A DNA stretch of 64,000 nucleotides from Aradus depressus (GCA_963662175.1 OY759214.1:2046001-2110000), one strand, 5' to 3'; positions 45,609-57,597 are shown, counted from the stretch's first letter. Numbers and translations are program-made. Notes: generated by a model from the letters alone, not told the origin.

Positions 45609-48600
45609 ACAGCCCCCGGCTAAGAGTGGGCTTCGTCTGGAGTGTCCTCTCCCTCCCTCCAGGCTTGTATTGAAGAGTCAGTAAGAGTTTTCCAAAAATG
45701 CTAAACTTGAGTCCCTTACAGAGATTTTTTTAGGTAAACGAAAGGTGTCTTGCGATCGCGAATTCTGGAAATTTAAGAATAACTTGTCGGGAAAAAATCG
45801 GGTATTATAAGTCTAATATTTTGTGATTGTCGGAAATATTTTTGGCTCCCCGGTGATTTTCCTGTTTACCCTATTTTTTACTTAATTGTTTGTAGCCCGA
45901 ACTCAACTAGCATGGATTGTATTAAGCAAAATGGGGTATGTACTTCACAGGGAAGCCGAACTGGCAATATATAACTAACTAGCCAGGTCACAGCATTCAG
46001 TGAAGCACAGCTGGTGTTGTCATCTGTTAACAGTTACCTGAACTAACTGCACAACACCGCCCTATTATCTATTGTCAGTTTCCGAAATGAATCGGGTACC
46101 GAACATTCATATTTATTTCAATATTATTATGGAAGACATTGTTTAGTCAGAAATATTGAATTACTTATCATTTTTCTCATTCGACTTGAGTGCCAGTGTT
46201 CCAGATTTCTAAGTAGGGTTTTCCGGTTCTTGTTACCCTGAGTCCGTTATCAAATACCCTCACCCGGTATCCAATCTAAAATTGGACGACTCCAGCTCCA
46301 GATAAACTTGAAATCCATTCACAGTTTTTGTACATATTGTAAACACACATTTGTAAAAACATTGAACTTTATTCAAGATAATTATTAAAAAAATAATCAT
46401 TATTATTCCTATGAATTTAAAAAATTTTAGTTACTTAAAAAATGCATTACACTTGGAGTGCAAGAGGTCATCTAATAACATTTAGTTGAAGTTGTTTTGT
46501 GTGCATGTTGCCGTCAAAAGGCGAACTAAGGGAATTCGCGAAGTGACTAGGTAAAACACAAAACTTGAATAGAGAAGGACCTGTATTGCTTCACTTAAAA
46601 GAAGGGGAAATTGTATTCTTTTGGATACATTACATCATTCGTGTATGCTAATATATAATTAAAGTATCAGAAAATACAAATAATGTAATAAAAACCCCAA
46701 TAAAATAATAATAATCCAAAATTATAATTAATTTATCTCAAAAATTAAAAAGTTTGCACCTCCCATGAGTCCTTTTAGTTAAGCAAATCAAGTTCTCTAT
46801 TTTGAAGTTTCTGGTTTTGCCCAGTCATTTCTCGAATTACCTTAAATCGCCTCTGGTGGGTGGTAACGTGATGAACTAATTTGAGATTCACACACAGTTT
46901 TTTTTAATTTCATTAAAATTTGAAGCAATAACTAAAACTACTTTTCAGTCAATATTTTTGTGATGAACAATACACGAAACGATAGAATTGTCGGACATTC
47001 GTGACTCAGGGCAGTGAAGTAGACAGAACTCAGATTTCAGAATAATGTATTATAATTAATATATATCAACGCAAAGTTCACATACGGAACCCTTCAATGT
47101 GAGAGCTCACTTCACTTCTATTTCTTTTTTTTTTTTTTTTGCAATAGTTTTTCGAAAAACTTTCTCATAGAACTTTCCTTGGTTTGAGTTCAATGTGCTC
47201 TCCGCTCCGTAGCGCCTGTAGTGGCGAGGACACTCCAGATGGGCCCCCACCCATTATATTGGTTACAATCTCCCTTTCTCTCCCCAATTTTCTTCCTATC
47301 GTATTTTTCACTTTTATGTATATTATTAAGACGGTCTTATCTTTATATATGTATATATTGTGTATAGAATTGTATCAACGAAAAGCTTTTATCAAGATCA
47401 GCTAAAATCATTTTTGTTTCCTTAAAATAAAAATATCTGCCTTCATTATTTCTTTTAAATATTGTTATGAAGGCTTTTGTTTATATATGTCAACGACTTT
47501 GTGTATTTTATTTTAAGTTATTTTCGGTCTATAATATTTCATTTTTTCTTTAGTTTTGTATATTAAGCTAGTCAGATATCTTAACTTTTGTTATGTATAG
47601 TTTATATATTTAAAAACACTTATAAATTGTAAATATACTTTCTTAATAGAAATATTATATATAAGGTTTGATTTATTTTTTGTTATGATTAAGCATTAAT
47701 TATTAAATGCTAAATTTATTGAAAATAAACTAAATATTATTTATTAGTTTTAAATTAAAAGCCCTACATTCACTTGTACCTAACCTGTGGGATCGCATTG
47801 AAACACCTGAAGAAGTAAGTACATCATCTACATCTATGATATTTGTCAGAAAATAGGGAAAACTAATTTTACAATAATCTAATTACGGACTTAGTTCAAA
47901 ACGCGTTGATCCCTTCTTCTGAGAGCAAGATTTATATCGCATTCATTTTCACATGAAAATAAAAAATAAATGCATGTTCAACATGAAGACACTCAAGCAA
48001 TGAGCCAAACTAAGAGCTAGAAAATAAAATAGAAATATGTAACAGGACTTATACTCACCGCGTTTGTACAGATCATTTCAAACCGTTATGTTGGTCAGCG
48101 TAATTCTGAGAGTGACACAAAATATTGTTATAAACAACAAAGTCATGTTATGGTCACAATATTTTGTGTTTTCCGTAGTATGGCGCCCTCTTTAGCAGGA
48201 GTATTCCTTTTATATGGAACTACTCCATAGTGACAATTATCGAATTCAGATAAATGTTCTGTAAATATTTAAGGAAATTATAAAAACTTATTGTTAAATT
48301 GGTTGACGCGTTAATGTGTCATCTTCATTAGGATATTCAAGTTGATTGCTTCAATTGTTTCGCAGTTAAGAGGCCTCATATAGCATCGTAGACAGACACC
48401 ATCGTAAAAATCATCAAATCCCTGTTCAATGAAAACTCCGACTTAACGTTTTCCAGGATAACATTCTTTCCATGGTGATGAACTCTGAGGAAGATGGACC
48501 AAAGTATGGTAGGTCGCATTGTGAAACCTTCCAAGTCGACTTCCTTCTCAAAAGAAGTTTATATATCAAAGTGCTCAGAGAAATACAGAAACCTTGTAAA

Positions 48601-48905
48601 TGCATTTCCTCATTTTTTTTGTTCATAATTTTGTTAGCAGAAAAAAATAATTTGTTTGTTTTCTTTTTACTTCTAATTATAATCTTTTAATTCAGTCATG
48701 TGAAACTATTGACAATTTCAAGATTTAATTTATCTCGAGAAAAAAAATATATAAAGCTTTTGTATTCTCCTGATTGATAAGTTATGCTATTTCATTTACG
48801 TTGCTTCACGATCCGACCGACGATCCATTCTTTTATATTTTTCCAAATTTTAAAAGGAGAATAAATAATTGTTAAATTCATTCGTTTAACATGAAAAATT
48901 GGATT
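45609..48905 (+). other. TMEM115 3' UTR and downstream DNA
   Basis: AT-rich, no coding potential recognised. Candidate AATAAA signals include 46689 and 46699, and others beyond 47 kb. The true polyadenylation site cannot be chosen. Confidence 0.35.
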
Positions 48906-48907
48906 CT

Positions 48908-49200
48908 AAGTTAGTTATTATGAGTCATGCTTGGACCTAAACTACAACGCCTACGGCCAGAGCGCTCTTTTGTCACTCTGGTGGAAATGAGCTCGACTCT
49001 ACTATGGGAGTCCCAAATTTTGCCTACCCTAAATTTTATTCACCTAGGATAGCGGTCTTTCTTTAACAAGTACCTGACATTGCAGACGTTCTATCAGAAG
49101 GACGGCGTACTGGGAGGTAAAATATCCCAGATAAAATAAACTAAACCCGAGATTAAGATGCTCAGTAAGCAAGCACGCATACCACTTAGCTACTGGAGAC
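48908..49200 (-). mobile_element. SINE copy, diverged
   Basis: Shares with 57748-58086 the blocks TTAGTTATTATGAGTCATGC, CAGAGCGCTCTTTTGTCACTC, TTTATTCACCTAGGATAG and AGAAGGACGGCGT. The - strand head reads TAGCTAAGTGG, a good tRNA A-box. The B-box region is decayed. Confidence 0.65.
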
Positions 49201-51040
49201 CTCTGGATTCAGTGAATTATTTAACTGTAGAATGATGAATGTTGAATAGTCGTTCTTTACTTCTTGTAGATAAAAGGTTTTCCATTGAATGTGGAGCATT
49301 CATTTGAATATTTTCCTCTAAATATGGCTCAAAATGGCCAGAGAAAAATGATGTGATGAAAGGTAGGCAGCGCCTAACTTGAACCAGCGGACCGCAAATT
49401 GTCATTGGTACTCTAATGCGGGCTGCTAATTCCCTAGATTTTCAAGCGCAGGATGGATAACAGAATGAAACAAGAAGGCACTAAGGTGTGCACAATGTGC
49501 TATACATTAGCTTCTATCCACCATCTTGACAAAGGTCACATTGTATAGTCCTAGCGTTTTCGCAAACTTTATCTATTTTTGACGAAAAAATAAAAAAAAA
49601 TTCTTCGCACGCCGCACTCGAGGTTGTCGATGCCTGCTCTAAATAACAGCTTTTGTTAATTGGTAAACACTGAGTTTTGCACTTCCCATTTTTGAATCTG
49701 CGCAGTGTGACTTATCATGAGCAAAAACAGAACAAAAAAGTTGTGAAAGATATTTTCTGAAAAAAAAAAAAAAACAAGCATCTTGAGGATGATATTCTAA
49801 AAGAATAGAATAGACACACAACAGCTTGTCAATATGTTTATTATTATTGTACATGGTGTTTCAGGTAAAAACTACCAGACATCGGCATCAAATCAGGGGA
49901 CCCAAAATGAGAAAAAAAAACCGACATAAAGTTCGCAAATGCGTTCTTTGAGAATGCAGGCGAAAAATTATACAATCATTAGTATTCAATAAAAAAAAAT
50001 CAGTTCAAAAACAATTTTTCTTTCCAAACTTTTTGAGAATTAAATTTAAAAAGATATTCCTGCTGACTATTCATAGCCTCGAAATGACCTCAAAGATAAT
50101 TAACTAGCATATTGTTCTTTTTAATGACTTCGGTCATTAGCGGTTTCAGGTTTTGCCGTCACTTCGCGAATTGCCAGGAATCGGCTTTGACGATAACATT
50201 TACATAGGTTTCACAGCTCCCAAAAATCGAACAGGGTTCTTGTCCAAATATGGTGTTTTTTTTGTTATCAACAAAGTATTTCGTTACTTTTTAAAGGCTT
50301 TAGAGTAATTTTTAGAGAATACATGGGAATATTAGTGATAAGATAGTAAAAAGTATTAATATCGCTTTGGAACTGTATTCAACTGTCAGAAATGAATCCA
50401 ATGTGACTAAACCAAGAGCACAACCGAATTTTCAAGTAAGATATGTATATTCTATAACTCCAGATAGATAATCCACCACATAAAAAAATGGCACACAAGT
50501 CGGTTCTATCGTTTAAGATTTATATGGGTTTTTAGTCGGGATTTAATAAAAAAATGAAAAAGAAGTTTATACCATCATAAAATTTATTTATTAATACATT
50601 TAAAAAAGAAACTTCTATTCCTAGAACAGAAAAAACAGTTCTTAAGTATCCAATACAATTGTAAATTATGTATAGAACACAGTTGGATAATTTAAAACAA
50701 AAAAATAATTCAAATATTTACATATTTATATAATTTATAATAAAATTGACTTTTTGTTTTTCTAGAGATTAGAAAAGAGAAGGAAAAACAAAAATAGAAC
50801 AATGAGTTAAATTGTACGCTATTTATAACAATAAACAAGTATTTACAAATGGTAAGAAAACACACAAATGGACGAGGAACAAAACATGTTGTGGGTCGCA
50901 CACAAGACAGTGATACAATAACTATTAATACAGTTTTGTACAAAATGGCGGATATTTGGAGGGGGGGGGGGGTTTCTTGGTTAGACTATCTCCTCAAAAG
51001 AAGGGCGAGTTTTCTTATTGCACTCGTCCATCCGCATGTG
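49201..51040. other. Gene-free stretch containing the IPO13 3' UTR
   Basis: AT-rich. The - strand has an AATAAATAAA stretch at about 50580-50590 that could serve IPO13 polyadenylation. A G-run lies at 50961-50970. Nothing else recognised. Confidence 0.35.
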
Positions 51041-51134
51041 TCAAGGCGCGTCAAAATCTTCAACAATAATTCCTCGAGTTATCAGAGCAAATTCCTTGAT
51101 GGTTTCTGATAATTTTCTTTTGCTCGATCGTTCC
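51041..51134 (-). CDS. IPO13: Importin-13 homologue, last coding exon
   Basis: The - strand acceptor GTTTCAG precedes GGAACGATCG. Its first base completes AGG after exon 56506-56668, and the frame reads RERSSKRKLSETIKEFALITRGI, ending FDAP and TGA. This corresponds to the C-terminus of importin-13, where RERVNKRRVKEMVKEM and LLCRG are known. Importin-13 is a karyopherin-beta carrying cargo both into and out of the nucleus; this end forms the last helices of the solenoid. The final short exon was found through phase and family similarity. Confidence 0.85.
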
Positions 51135-51345
51135 CTGAAACAAAATCAATCGTATATGAAACGAAATTAAAGTTTGAATTTTTTGTAATTATAATATACA
51201 TATATAACTTTTCTTTTATTAACTCTTTTCTTTTCGGCCAAACCGCCGCACACTAGGCCTCAAAACTTGGCCAAAATAAAATAAAACATATGCAGATTTT
51301 AAGGAGGGAGTGAAGGGAAGACCATTGCAGCCTTTTAATGCCCTC

Positions 51346-51416
51346 TACATTGCCTCAGTCTATATTTATAACGTGTTAAAACCCAATCTTTTTAATTCTT
51401 TTATTGTCTTAAATAT
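51346..51416 (+). repeat. Left 71-bp target-site duplication of the RTE-like LINE
   Basis: Starts TACATTGCCTCAGTC and ends AATAT. It is repeated at 53245-53315 with one mismatch (A/G near the end). Confidence 0.85.
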
Positions 51417-53235
51417 TCACCGTAATAAGAAACGTGCATGGGAAAGAGAAGAACTGGCTAAAGCGGAGCTCCTCCGGGGTGAAAAGCAATTTAGAGACTT
51501 CTTTCGGAATGTGAACCAAAATGGAAGACCTTTTATGCAAAAGCAAACCTACTGTGTAAATAGCGATGGAGAGCTCCTCACTAATAATGTAGACATCCTC
51601 GCTGAATGGAGAGAATATTTTTCAAATCTCCTCAACAACGAAGGAACAGTTGAGAACGCAGAGGAAGTGGCAAATTCACCAAGGCCGGAATCCGATCTGG
51701 AGCCTCCTGATGAGGACGAGATCATTGACGCCATAGAAAAGCTGAAAAATCACAGGGCACCTGGTCCAGATGGACTCCCTGCTGAGCTTTTTAAATATGG
51801 TGGAAGTGAGCTCATTAAAGTACTCCAGGACCTCGTACTCTCCATTTGGACCGAAGAAGAGCTGCCAGACTCTTGGAGCACCTCAGTGATTTGTCCCATA
51901 CACAAAAAAGGAGACAAACTCCTCTGCAGCAATTACAGAGGGATATCTCTCCTAAACTGCGCGTACAAGGTCCTCTCGAACATCCTTTTCCAACGACTTC
52001 AGCCTCACACGGAGAACATAATTGGTCTTTACCAGTGCGGTTTTAGGAAAGCTAAATCTACAACAGACCAGATATTCTCCCTCCGAACGATTCTCGAAAG
52101 AGGTAGAGAGTTCAACCAGAGATCCCACCACCTATTCGTTGACTTCAAGGCTGCCTACGACAGCGTTAATCGTGAAGAACTTTATAGGGCAATGAGGGAC
52201 CTTGATATACCTGAGAAACTTGTTAGACTGGTCAGGCTTACGATGAGGGAGGTAAGATGTATGGTACAGGTCAATGGAGAGAGATCAGAGGAGTTTAAAT
52301 CAGGGAAAGGTCTGAGGCAAGGAGATGCTCTAGCCTGCCTCCTTTTCAACATAGCTCTCGAGAAGTGCATCAGGGAATCAGGGATACAAGTGGGCGGAAC
52401 CATCTTTAATAGGCTTGTACAGATTCTCGCCTATGCTGACGACATTGACATAGTGGGCCGCTCTGAAAGGGCAGTCAGTGACGCATTTAGGGCTTTAATG
52501 GGCCCTGCAGGAAGAATGGGTCTTGAGGTGAACGCAACTAAAACCAAATACATGGTCACTGGAGAAGTGCCTACCCAAGGTGAGACCCTTGAAATAGGCC
52601 CCCACAAATTTGAGAAGGTCGCAGAATTTACGTACTTGGACTCCATAGTTTCACAAGACAATGTTAACGAAACTGAGATAAGGAAAATAATCTTTGCGGC
52701 AAACAAGTGTTACTATGGTCTCAGCAAGCACTTCAGAAGCAACCACATATCCAGGCAGACTAAAGTCGTTCTATATAAGACCCTTATCCGCCCAGTTCTT
52801 CTGTATGGCTCAGAAACCTGGACAACTTCGAAAATGAGCAAACAGAGCCTATTGGTGTTCGAAAGGAAGGTTCTGCGCAGAATATTTGGAGGAGTGCAAG
52901 TAGGCCATGCATGGCGCGGACGCACCAACCAGGAGCTCTACGAACTCTATAGAGAACCAGATGTTCTGCAAGTCATGAAGATTGGGCGGTTAAGATGGGC
53001 GGGACATATCGCCAGGATGGAAGCTGAGGAAATGCCGAAGAAGCTGCTAATGGAGCCCATTCATGGAGTAAGACGGCGAGGAAGACCTAAGCTGAGATGG
53101 GCAGATGGTGTGGCAGAAGATGCCCGAAACATGTTCCGCACCAGGAACTGGATGGCAGCCGCACAGGATCGGGACAATTGGCGGCTGTTGGTGGAGGAGG
53201 CCAGGACCCGTCACCGGGATGTAGCGCCACGATAG
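51417..53235 (+). CDS. RTE-like reverse transcriptase, N-truncated
   Basis: The open frame extends upstream to 51310 through the target duplication, so an initiator there would be host sequence; the element's own part starts near HRNKKRAWEREEL. RT motifs in order are HRAPGPDGLPAELFK, NYRGISLLNCAYKVLSN, QCGFRKAKSTTDQ, LFVDFKAAYDSVNR (motif A), GLRQGDALACLLFNIALE, and AYADDIDIVG (motif C, catalytic). It ends with a basic tail (RRRGRPKLRWADGV) typical of this LINE group. The endonuclease domain is missing. The stop TAG is formed by the first GATA tail unit. Clade is tentative. Confidence 0.85.
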
Positions 53236-53244
53236 ATAGATAGA
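51417..53244 (+). mobile_element. RTE-like LINE, 5'-truncated, apparently young
   Basis: Only the reverse-transcriptase half remains, uninterrupted, ending in a short (GATA)n tail (53230-53245) and flanked by the 71-bp duplication. The single mismatch between the duplications and the intact frame both indicate a recent insertion. It lies antisense in the last IPO13 intron. Confidence 0.85.
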
Positions 53245-53599
53245 TACATTGCCTCAGTCTATATTTATAACGTGTTAAAACCCAATCTTTTTAATTCTTT
53301 TATTGTCTTGAATATGGAGATCTCTTCTCAAGGTAAGTGTACTTAATTACTATCATTAGTGTCACTGCTTAATAAAAAACTACTCAAAAAATCAGTTTTT
53401 GTTGTTACCGGGCACTCGCTCTTTCACGTTCTTAAAGTATTTTCATCAGATAACCATAAAATGAAACCAGTTTTTACGAAAATTTGCGAATTTGGGAAAA
53501 ACTTAACTTTAAAGTTATAAATTCGTCCGAAGAAGACGCAGACGTTTTATTTTAGCGAATTTTCGAAGAAAATGAAGCTATTGCAATTTCTAATTTCAG

Positions 53600-53860
53600 T
53601 TACCTAATATGAATTGTATATTTCTCATAAGCTGTATGAGCTACAACACATGTTCACCTACTCTTGAGGAGCTGATGTATTTGTCAAAATACAGTACTCA
53701 ATGAAGGGTCGGGGAATTTTTCAAGTATTTTTTTCGTGTTCAGCACACCAAAAAACCTAAAGTATATAACTTTCATAATTTTGGCCAGAAATTTGATCAT
53801 TTTGCCCCAATGTGCGGCCTGCCAAACCAAACAAACCTTCTAATCGTTATCAAGTTCATA
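53600..53860 (+). mobile_element. Remnant sharing a terminus with the zinc-cluster element
   Basis: GGAATTTTTCAAGTATTTTTTTCG followed by GTTCAGCACACC (53714-53748, two blocks) matches the right flank of the zinc-cluster gene near 27953-27990 in order and spacing. No coding part is present. Confidence 0.4.
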
Positions 53861-53930
53861 ACAATATCAGGTTATTGTGGTTGTTCACTACCGTTCTTTC
53901 AAAAGTAAAATATGTAATTGCTGATTTAGT

Positions 53931-54068
53931 CACCAGGTCACGTGGTGTTTTTAATGATCACCAGGTCACGTGGTGTTTTTAATGATCACCAGGTCACGTG
54001 GTGTTTTTAATGATCACCAGGTCACGTGGTGTTTTTAATGATCACCAGGTCACGTGGTGTTTTTAATG
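53931..54068 (+). repeat. 28-bp minisatellite with E-boxes, five units
   Basis: CACCAGGTCACGTGGTG starts at 53931, 53959, 53987, 54015 and 54043. Each 28-bp unit carries CACGTG, an E-box, overlapping AGGTCA, a nuclear-receptor half-site. Regulatory use is speculation. Confidence 0.9.
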
Positions 54069-54120
54069 ATATAAAACATTTTCTGGATATTGACTACCAC
54101 ATAAACGTTAATGGCTATCT

Positions 54121-54650
54121 ATGGTTAGTTAGTTATTATGAATCTTGCCCGGGCTTTAACTTCAAGGTCATATCGCCTACTACCAGAGCGCTATTTCGTC
54201 ATTCTGGTGGACATGAGCCTGACTCTACTATAGGAGTCCTAAATTTTATTCACCTAGGGTAGGGATTCTTTAATGAGTACCTGACATCGTACAACTTCTA
54301 AGTTGAGAAACGCGGACATATTGTGGAAACTTGTAATAAATAAATAAAACAAACTTATTTTTGAAATATTGTCTATTCCACTAAAGATATATATACATAT
54401 ATAACTACCGGTTTCGGCTTTATACCATCGTCAGGTCTAGTTCATAACTCGAATATGAACTAGACCTGACTATGGTATAAAGCCGAAACCGGTAGTTATA
54501 TATGTATATATATCTTTAGTGGAATAGACAATATTTCAAAAATAAGTTTGTTTTATTTATTGACATCGTACAGGCTCGGGACCATCACTTAACGTCCCAT
54601 CCGAGGACGGCGTGCTTAAATTTATTTTACCCCCCAGATAAAATAAACTG
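54121..54650 (-). mobile_element. SINE copy interrupted by a Penelope-like insertion
   Basis: The SINE tail and middle (54121-54293) continue after the insertion (54561-54650) with CATCGTACAGGCTCGGGACC and GAGGACGGCGTGCTTAAA. The tRNA-related head is missing at the right. Confidence 0.7.
54294..54560 (-). mobile_element. Penelope-like palindromic insertion
   Basis: Arms of 107 bp (54340-54446 and 54454-54560), near-perfect inverted copies around a 7-bp spacer, plus a 46-bp extension on one side. It is flanked by the 12-bp duplication TGACATCGTACA (54282-54293 and 54561-54572) inside a SINE. Each arm has CCTGACGATGG or CCTGACTATGG followed by GCCGAAACCGGTAG, a hammerhead-like arrangement reported for Penelope-like element termini. 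Inverted terminal copies are also known for that group. Confidence 0.65.
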
Positions 54651-54759
54651 GTTACCTATATATAAAGAGATAAAGAAAAACATACGTGTCATTTATCTGT
54701 TTATCATATGTTTTGATAATGTCTTGATAGGCGAAAGATAGCCGAATAGAATAAGTATA

Positions 54760-56152
54760 CACTCCCAGACCAAAGTAAAGGATCACTTCAACAAATAAAC
54801 ATTTAAGAAAGATACAGGATTATAGCAAACATTCTCGTGAGAGAAATAAACATTTAAGAAAGATACAGGATTATAGCAAACATTCTCGTGAGAGAAATAA
54901 ACATTTAAGAAAGATACAGGATTATAGCAAACATTCTCGTGAGAGAAATAAACATTTAAGAAAGATACAGGATTATAGCAAACATTCTCGTGAGAGAAAT
55001 AAACACAACAAATAAACATTTAAGAAAGATACAGGATTATAGCAAACATTCTCGTGAGAGAAATAAACACAACAAATAAACATTTAAGAAAGATACAGGA
55101 TTATAGCAAACATTCTCGTGAGAGAAATAAACACAACAAATAAACATTTAAGAAAGATACAGGATTATAGCAAACATTCTCGTGAGAGAAATAAACACAA
55201 TAAATAAACATTTAAGAAAGATACAGGATTATAGCAAACATTCTCGTGAGAGAAATAAACACAATAAATAAACATTTAAGAAAGATACAGGATTATAGCA
55301 AACATTCTCGTGAGAGAAATAAACACAACAAATAAACATTTAAGAAAGATACAGGATTATAGCAAACATTCTCGTGAGAGAAATAAACACAACAAATAAA
55401 CATTTAAGAAAGATACAGGATTATAGCAAACATTCTCGTGAGAGAAATAAACACAACAAATAAACATTTAAGAAAGATACAGGATTATAGCAAACATTCT
55501 CGTGAGAGAAATAAACACAACAAATAAACATTTAAGAAAGATACAGGATTATAGCAAACATTCTCGTGAGAGAAATAAACACAACAAATAAACATTTAAG
55601 AAAGATACAGGATTATAGCAAACATTCTCGTGAGAGAAATAAACACAACAAATAAACATTTAAGAAAGATACAGGATTATAGCAAACATTCTCGTGAGAG
55701 AAATAAACACAACAAATAAACATTTAAGAAAGATACAGGATTATAGCAAACATTCTCGTGAGAGAAATAAACACAACAAATAAACATTTAAGAAAGATAC
55801 AGGATTATAGCAAACATTCTCGTGAGAGAAATAAACACAACAAATAAACATTTAAGAAAGATACAGGATTATAGCAAACATTCTCGTGAGAGAAATAAAC
55901 ACAACAAATAAACATTTAAGAAAGATACAGGATTATAGCAAACATTCTCGTGAGAGAAATAAACACAACAAATAAACATTTAAGAAAGATACAGGATTAT
56001 AGCAAACATTCTCGTGAGAGAAATAAACACAACAAATAAACATTTAAGAAAGATACAGGATTATAGCAAACATTCTCGTGAGAGAAATAAACACAACAAA
56101 TTCATTAAAATTGCAAAAATTTAAGTGATCCTTTAATTTTGTCCGGGAAAGT
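54760..56152. mobile_element. MITE with Tc1/mariner-like ends, filled with a satellite
   Basis: The ends share AAAGGATCACTT exactly (54777-54788 and, inverted, 56123-56134), with weaker similarity outward (CACTCCCAGACCAAAGT against ACTTTCCCGGACAAAATT). A TA lies beside each end. A purely repetitive 1.3-kb array fills the interior and no transposase is present. Assignment is inferred from the end sequences only. Confidence 0.5.
54800..56104 (+). repeat. 51/64-bp satellite, 21 units
   Basis: The core CATTTAAGAAAGATACAGG is spaced 51 bp at 54800, 54851, 54902 and 54953, then 64 bp from 54953 to the last unit at 56041. The longer unit adds the 13-bp block CACAACAAATAAA (CACAATAAATAAA in two units). 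Units are almost identical, so the array is young. Confidence 0.93.
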
Positions 56153-56505
56153 ATTTTGTTGGAGACCTGAGGCCAACCTGTTTCTTTCCAAACCACCTTC
56201 ATCTAGTAAACGGATTTTATTTATTTTTTCAATTATATCTTAACTAAATAGGAAGATGTGTTAATTACTTATGTTACTTTAAAAATTATTTAACAATTTT
56301 TACAAATATTTCCAATTAAGGTGTTTGAAGTATAATTATTTTAGATGAAAATTCAAAATCCCATTTATCCGGATAGGGGAAATGTAAAAAAAGTTGACCT
56401 TGGATATTACAGGGGGCTTGCCTTTACTTTTAGGTCACAACTCGCCACTAATTGGTCATATCCTGATAAAATAATACTAAATAAAGGAGACAATGGAAGA
56501 ATTAC

Positions 56506-56668
56506 CTGAGAACCGCTTTGGCAAAGTTCTCCTTATTGACGGACTGTCCTCCGGGCAGGTTGGTAAGCCCCGAAGTCAGCCATGTTGACAGGAGCTCTGG
56601 ACTCCGTTTGTTCAGCGACAGCAGGATCTCTGCGAAAATGTCCAGTCCCGTTCGCGGCGTCTGACCAC
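56506..56668 (-). CDS. IPO13: Importin-13 homologue, internal exon (penultimate)
   Basis: 163 nt. The first two bases complete GGT; the frame reads GGQTPRTGLDIFAEILLSLNK, then SPELLSTWLTSGL and NKENFAKAVLR. It aligns with the known importin-13 stretch IGGQ...FADILFALNK...LLSMW. The acceptor is TATTGCAG and the donor CTCAG/GTAATT. It leaves AG for the last exon. Confidence 0.88.
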
Positions 56669-57441
56669 CTGCAATACAAAATATTAGCATGAAACTAGCG
56701 GAGGTTATCAGCAGGTAGCTACAAAGTTAGGAACACGAAGGACGAAACGTTATATAGTTTCCCTTCCATTTGAGAGCTTTCCGTGAATCATTGATCAAAC
56801 AAAAAATACACAAAATTTGATGGAAATAGATCGGAAGATATGAGGAACGACGGATATACACAGAAATTTTCAACTAACTTAAATAAAACTTAAAAATTAT
56901 TTTTAATGGTTATTTATGAATTTCCTTAAGGGAACCAGTTAAATACTAAAACATGATTTTCCGAGATCAGGCAAATATTTGAGACATGAACCAAAAATCA
57001 AAACTTGTGATGCAATAAACCCAACCATACCTTAATTTGGAAAAAACAATATTTCTTATTGGGTGTTTTTACTTCCAGAACTATACGCCTTATAGGGGGT
57101 TATATAATCAATAGGAAATTCGAAGTTAAGCTTTCACCACAATTTCATATTTCCAGCAACCGGATTGCAAAAATGAAAAAAAGTCTGTCTGTATGTGTGT
57201 CTGTGAATGCGATAACTCTCAATAGAATGAATGAAGCGACACGAAACTTTATATATTTCTCCAGAAGCCCATGAGGACGACACCAGCTGAAGGGAGGGAG
57301 GGGGGGGGGGGGATTTAGCGCGAGCGCTCACACAAAAACTCTAATAACTGCAGCTGTATAAGTTGTAGTTATATTTAATTATGCCCAACTCTGACATGTT
57401 TTGTGCAGTCTCACAATTCAAAATAATATTGAGGTAAGTAC
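56669..57441 (-). other. IPO13 intron with a dispersed repeat
   Basis: A block at about 57102-57183 (TCATATTTCC, then GGATTGCAAAAATGAAAAAAAG) resembles one at about 58682-58770 in another IPO13 intron. A G-run lies at 57300-57312. Otherwise nothing recognised. Confidence 0.35.
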
Positions 57442-57597
57442 CTATACAGTGTAGACAGGTGTTGACGAGGTAGGAGCCAGAGTCCCGGATGGGAGGATAC
57501 AAAGTGGGCTCTTCGCTGGACTGGGCGATGAAGGCGGAGAGGAAGGAGCCAGCAGACTTCATGGTTGGCGCCTCCGCCAGGGTCAGACACTCTGTAC
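57442..57597 (-). CDS. IPO13: Importin-13 homologue, internal exon
   Basis: 156 nt. After the acceptor TGTGTCTAG it reads TECLTLAEAPTMKSAGSFLSA, then QSSEEPTLYPPI and NTCLHCI. This matches the family region LKFPEAPTVKASCGFF. The donor is TATAG/GTACTT, leaving one base (G) that the next exon completes. HEAT-repeat helices of the karyopherin solenoid. Confidence 0.88.

Larger units (their letters stand above)
51135..56505 (-). other. IPO13 last intron, 5.4 kb
   Basis: GT-AG on the - strand. It contains the RTE-like LINE, transposon remnants near 53.7 kb, the E-box minisatellite, a SINE interrupted by a Penelope-like palindrome, and the MITE with its satellite. Nothing recognised at 53316-53600 or 56153-56505. 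Confidence 0.8.

Noticed and set aside
51310..51416. N-terminal extension of the RTE reading frame
   Set aside because: It is target-duplicated host sequence that happens to be open in the same frame; the element begins at about 51417.
53310..53340. A first coding exon reading ATGGAGATCTCTTC before GTAAGT
   Set aside because: It is too short to support, lies in the IPO13 last intron, and has no downstream partner exon that I could find.
54800..56104. CRISPR-like array of about 51-bp repeats with short spacers
   Set aside because: The 13-bp pieces between cores are the same in nearly all units, so it is a plain tandem repeat.
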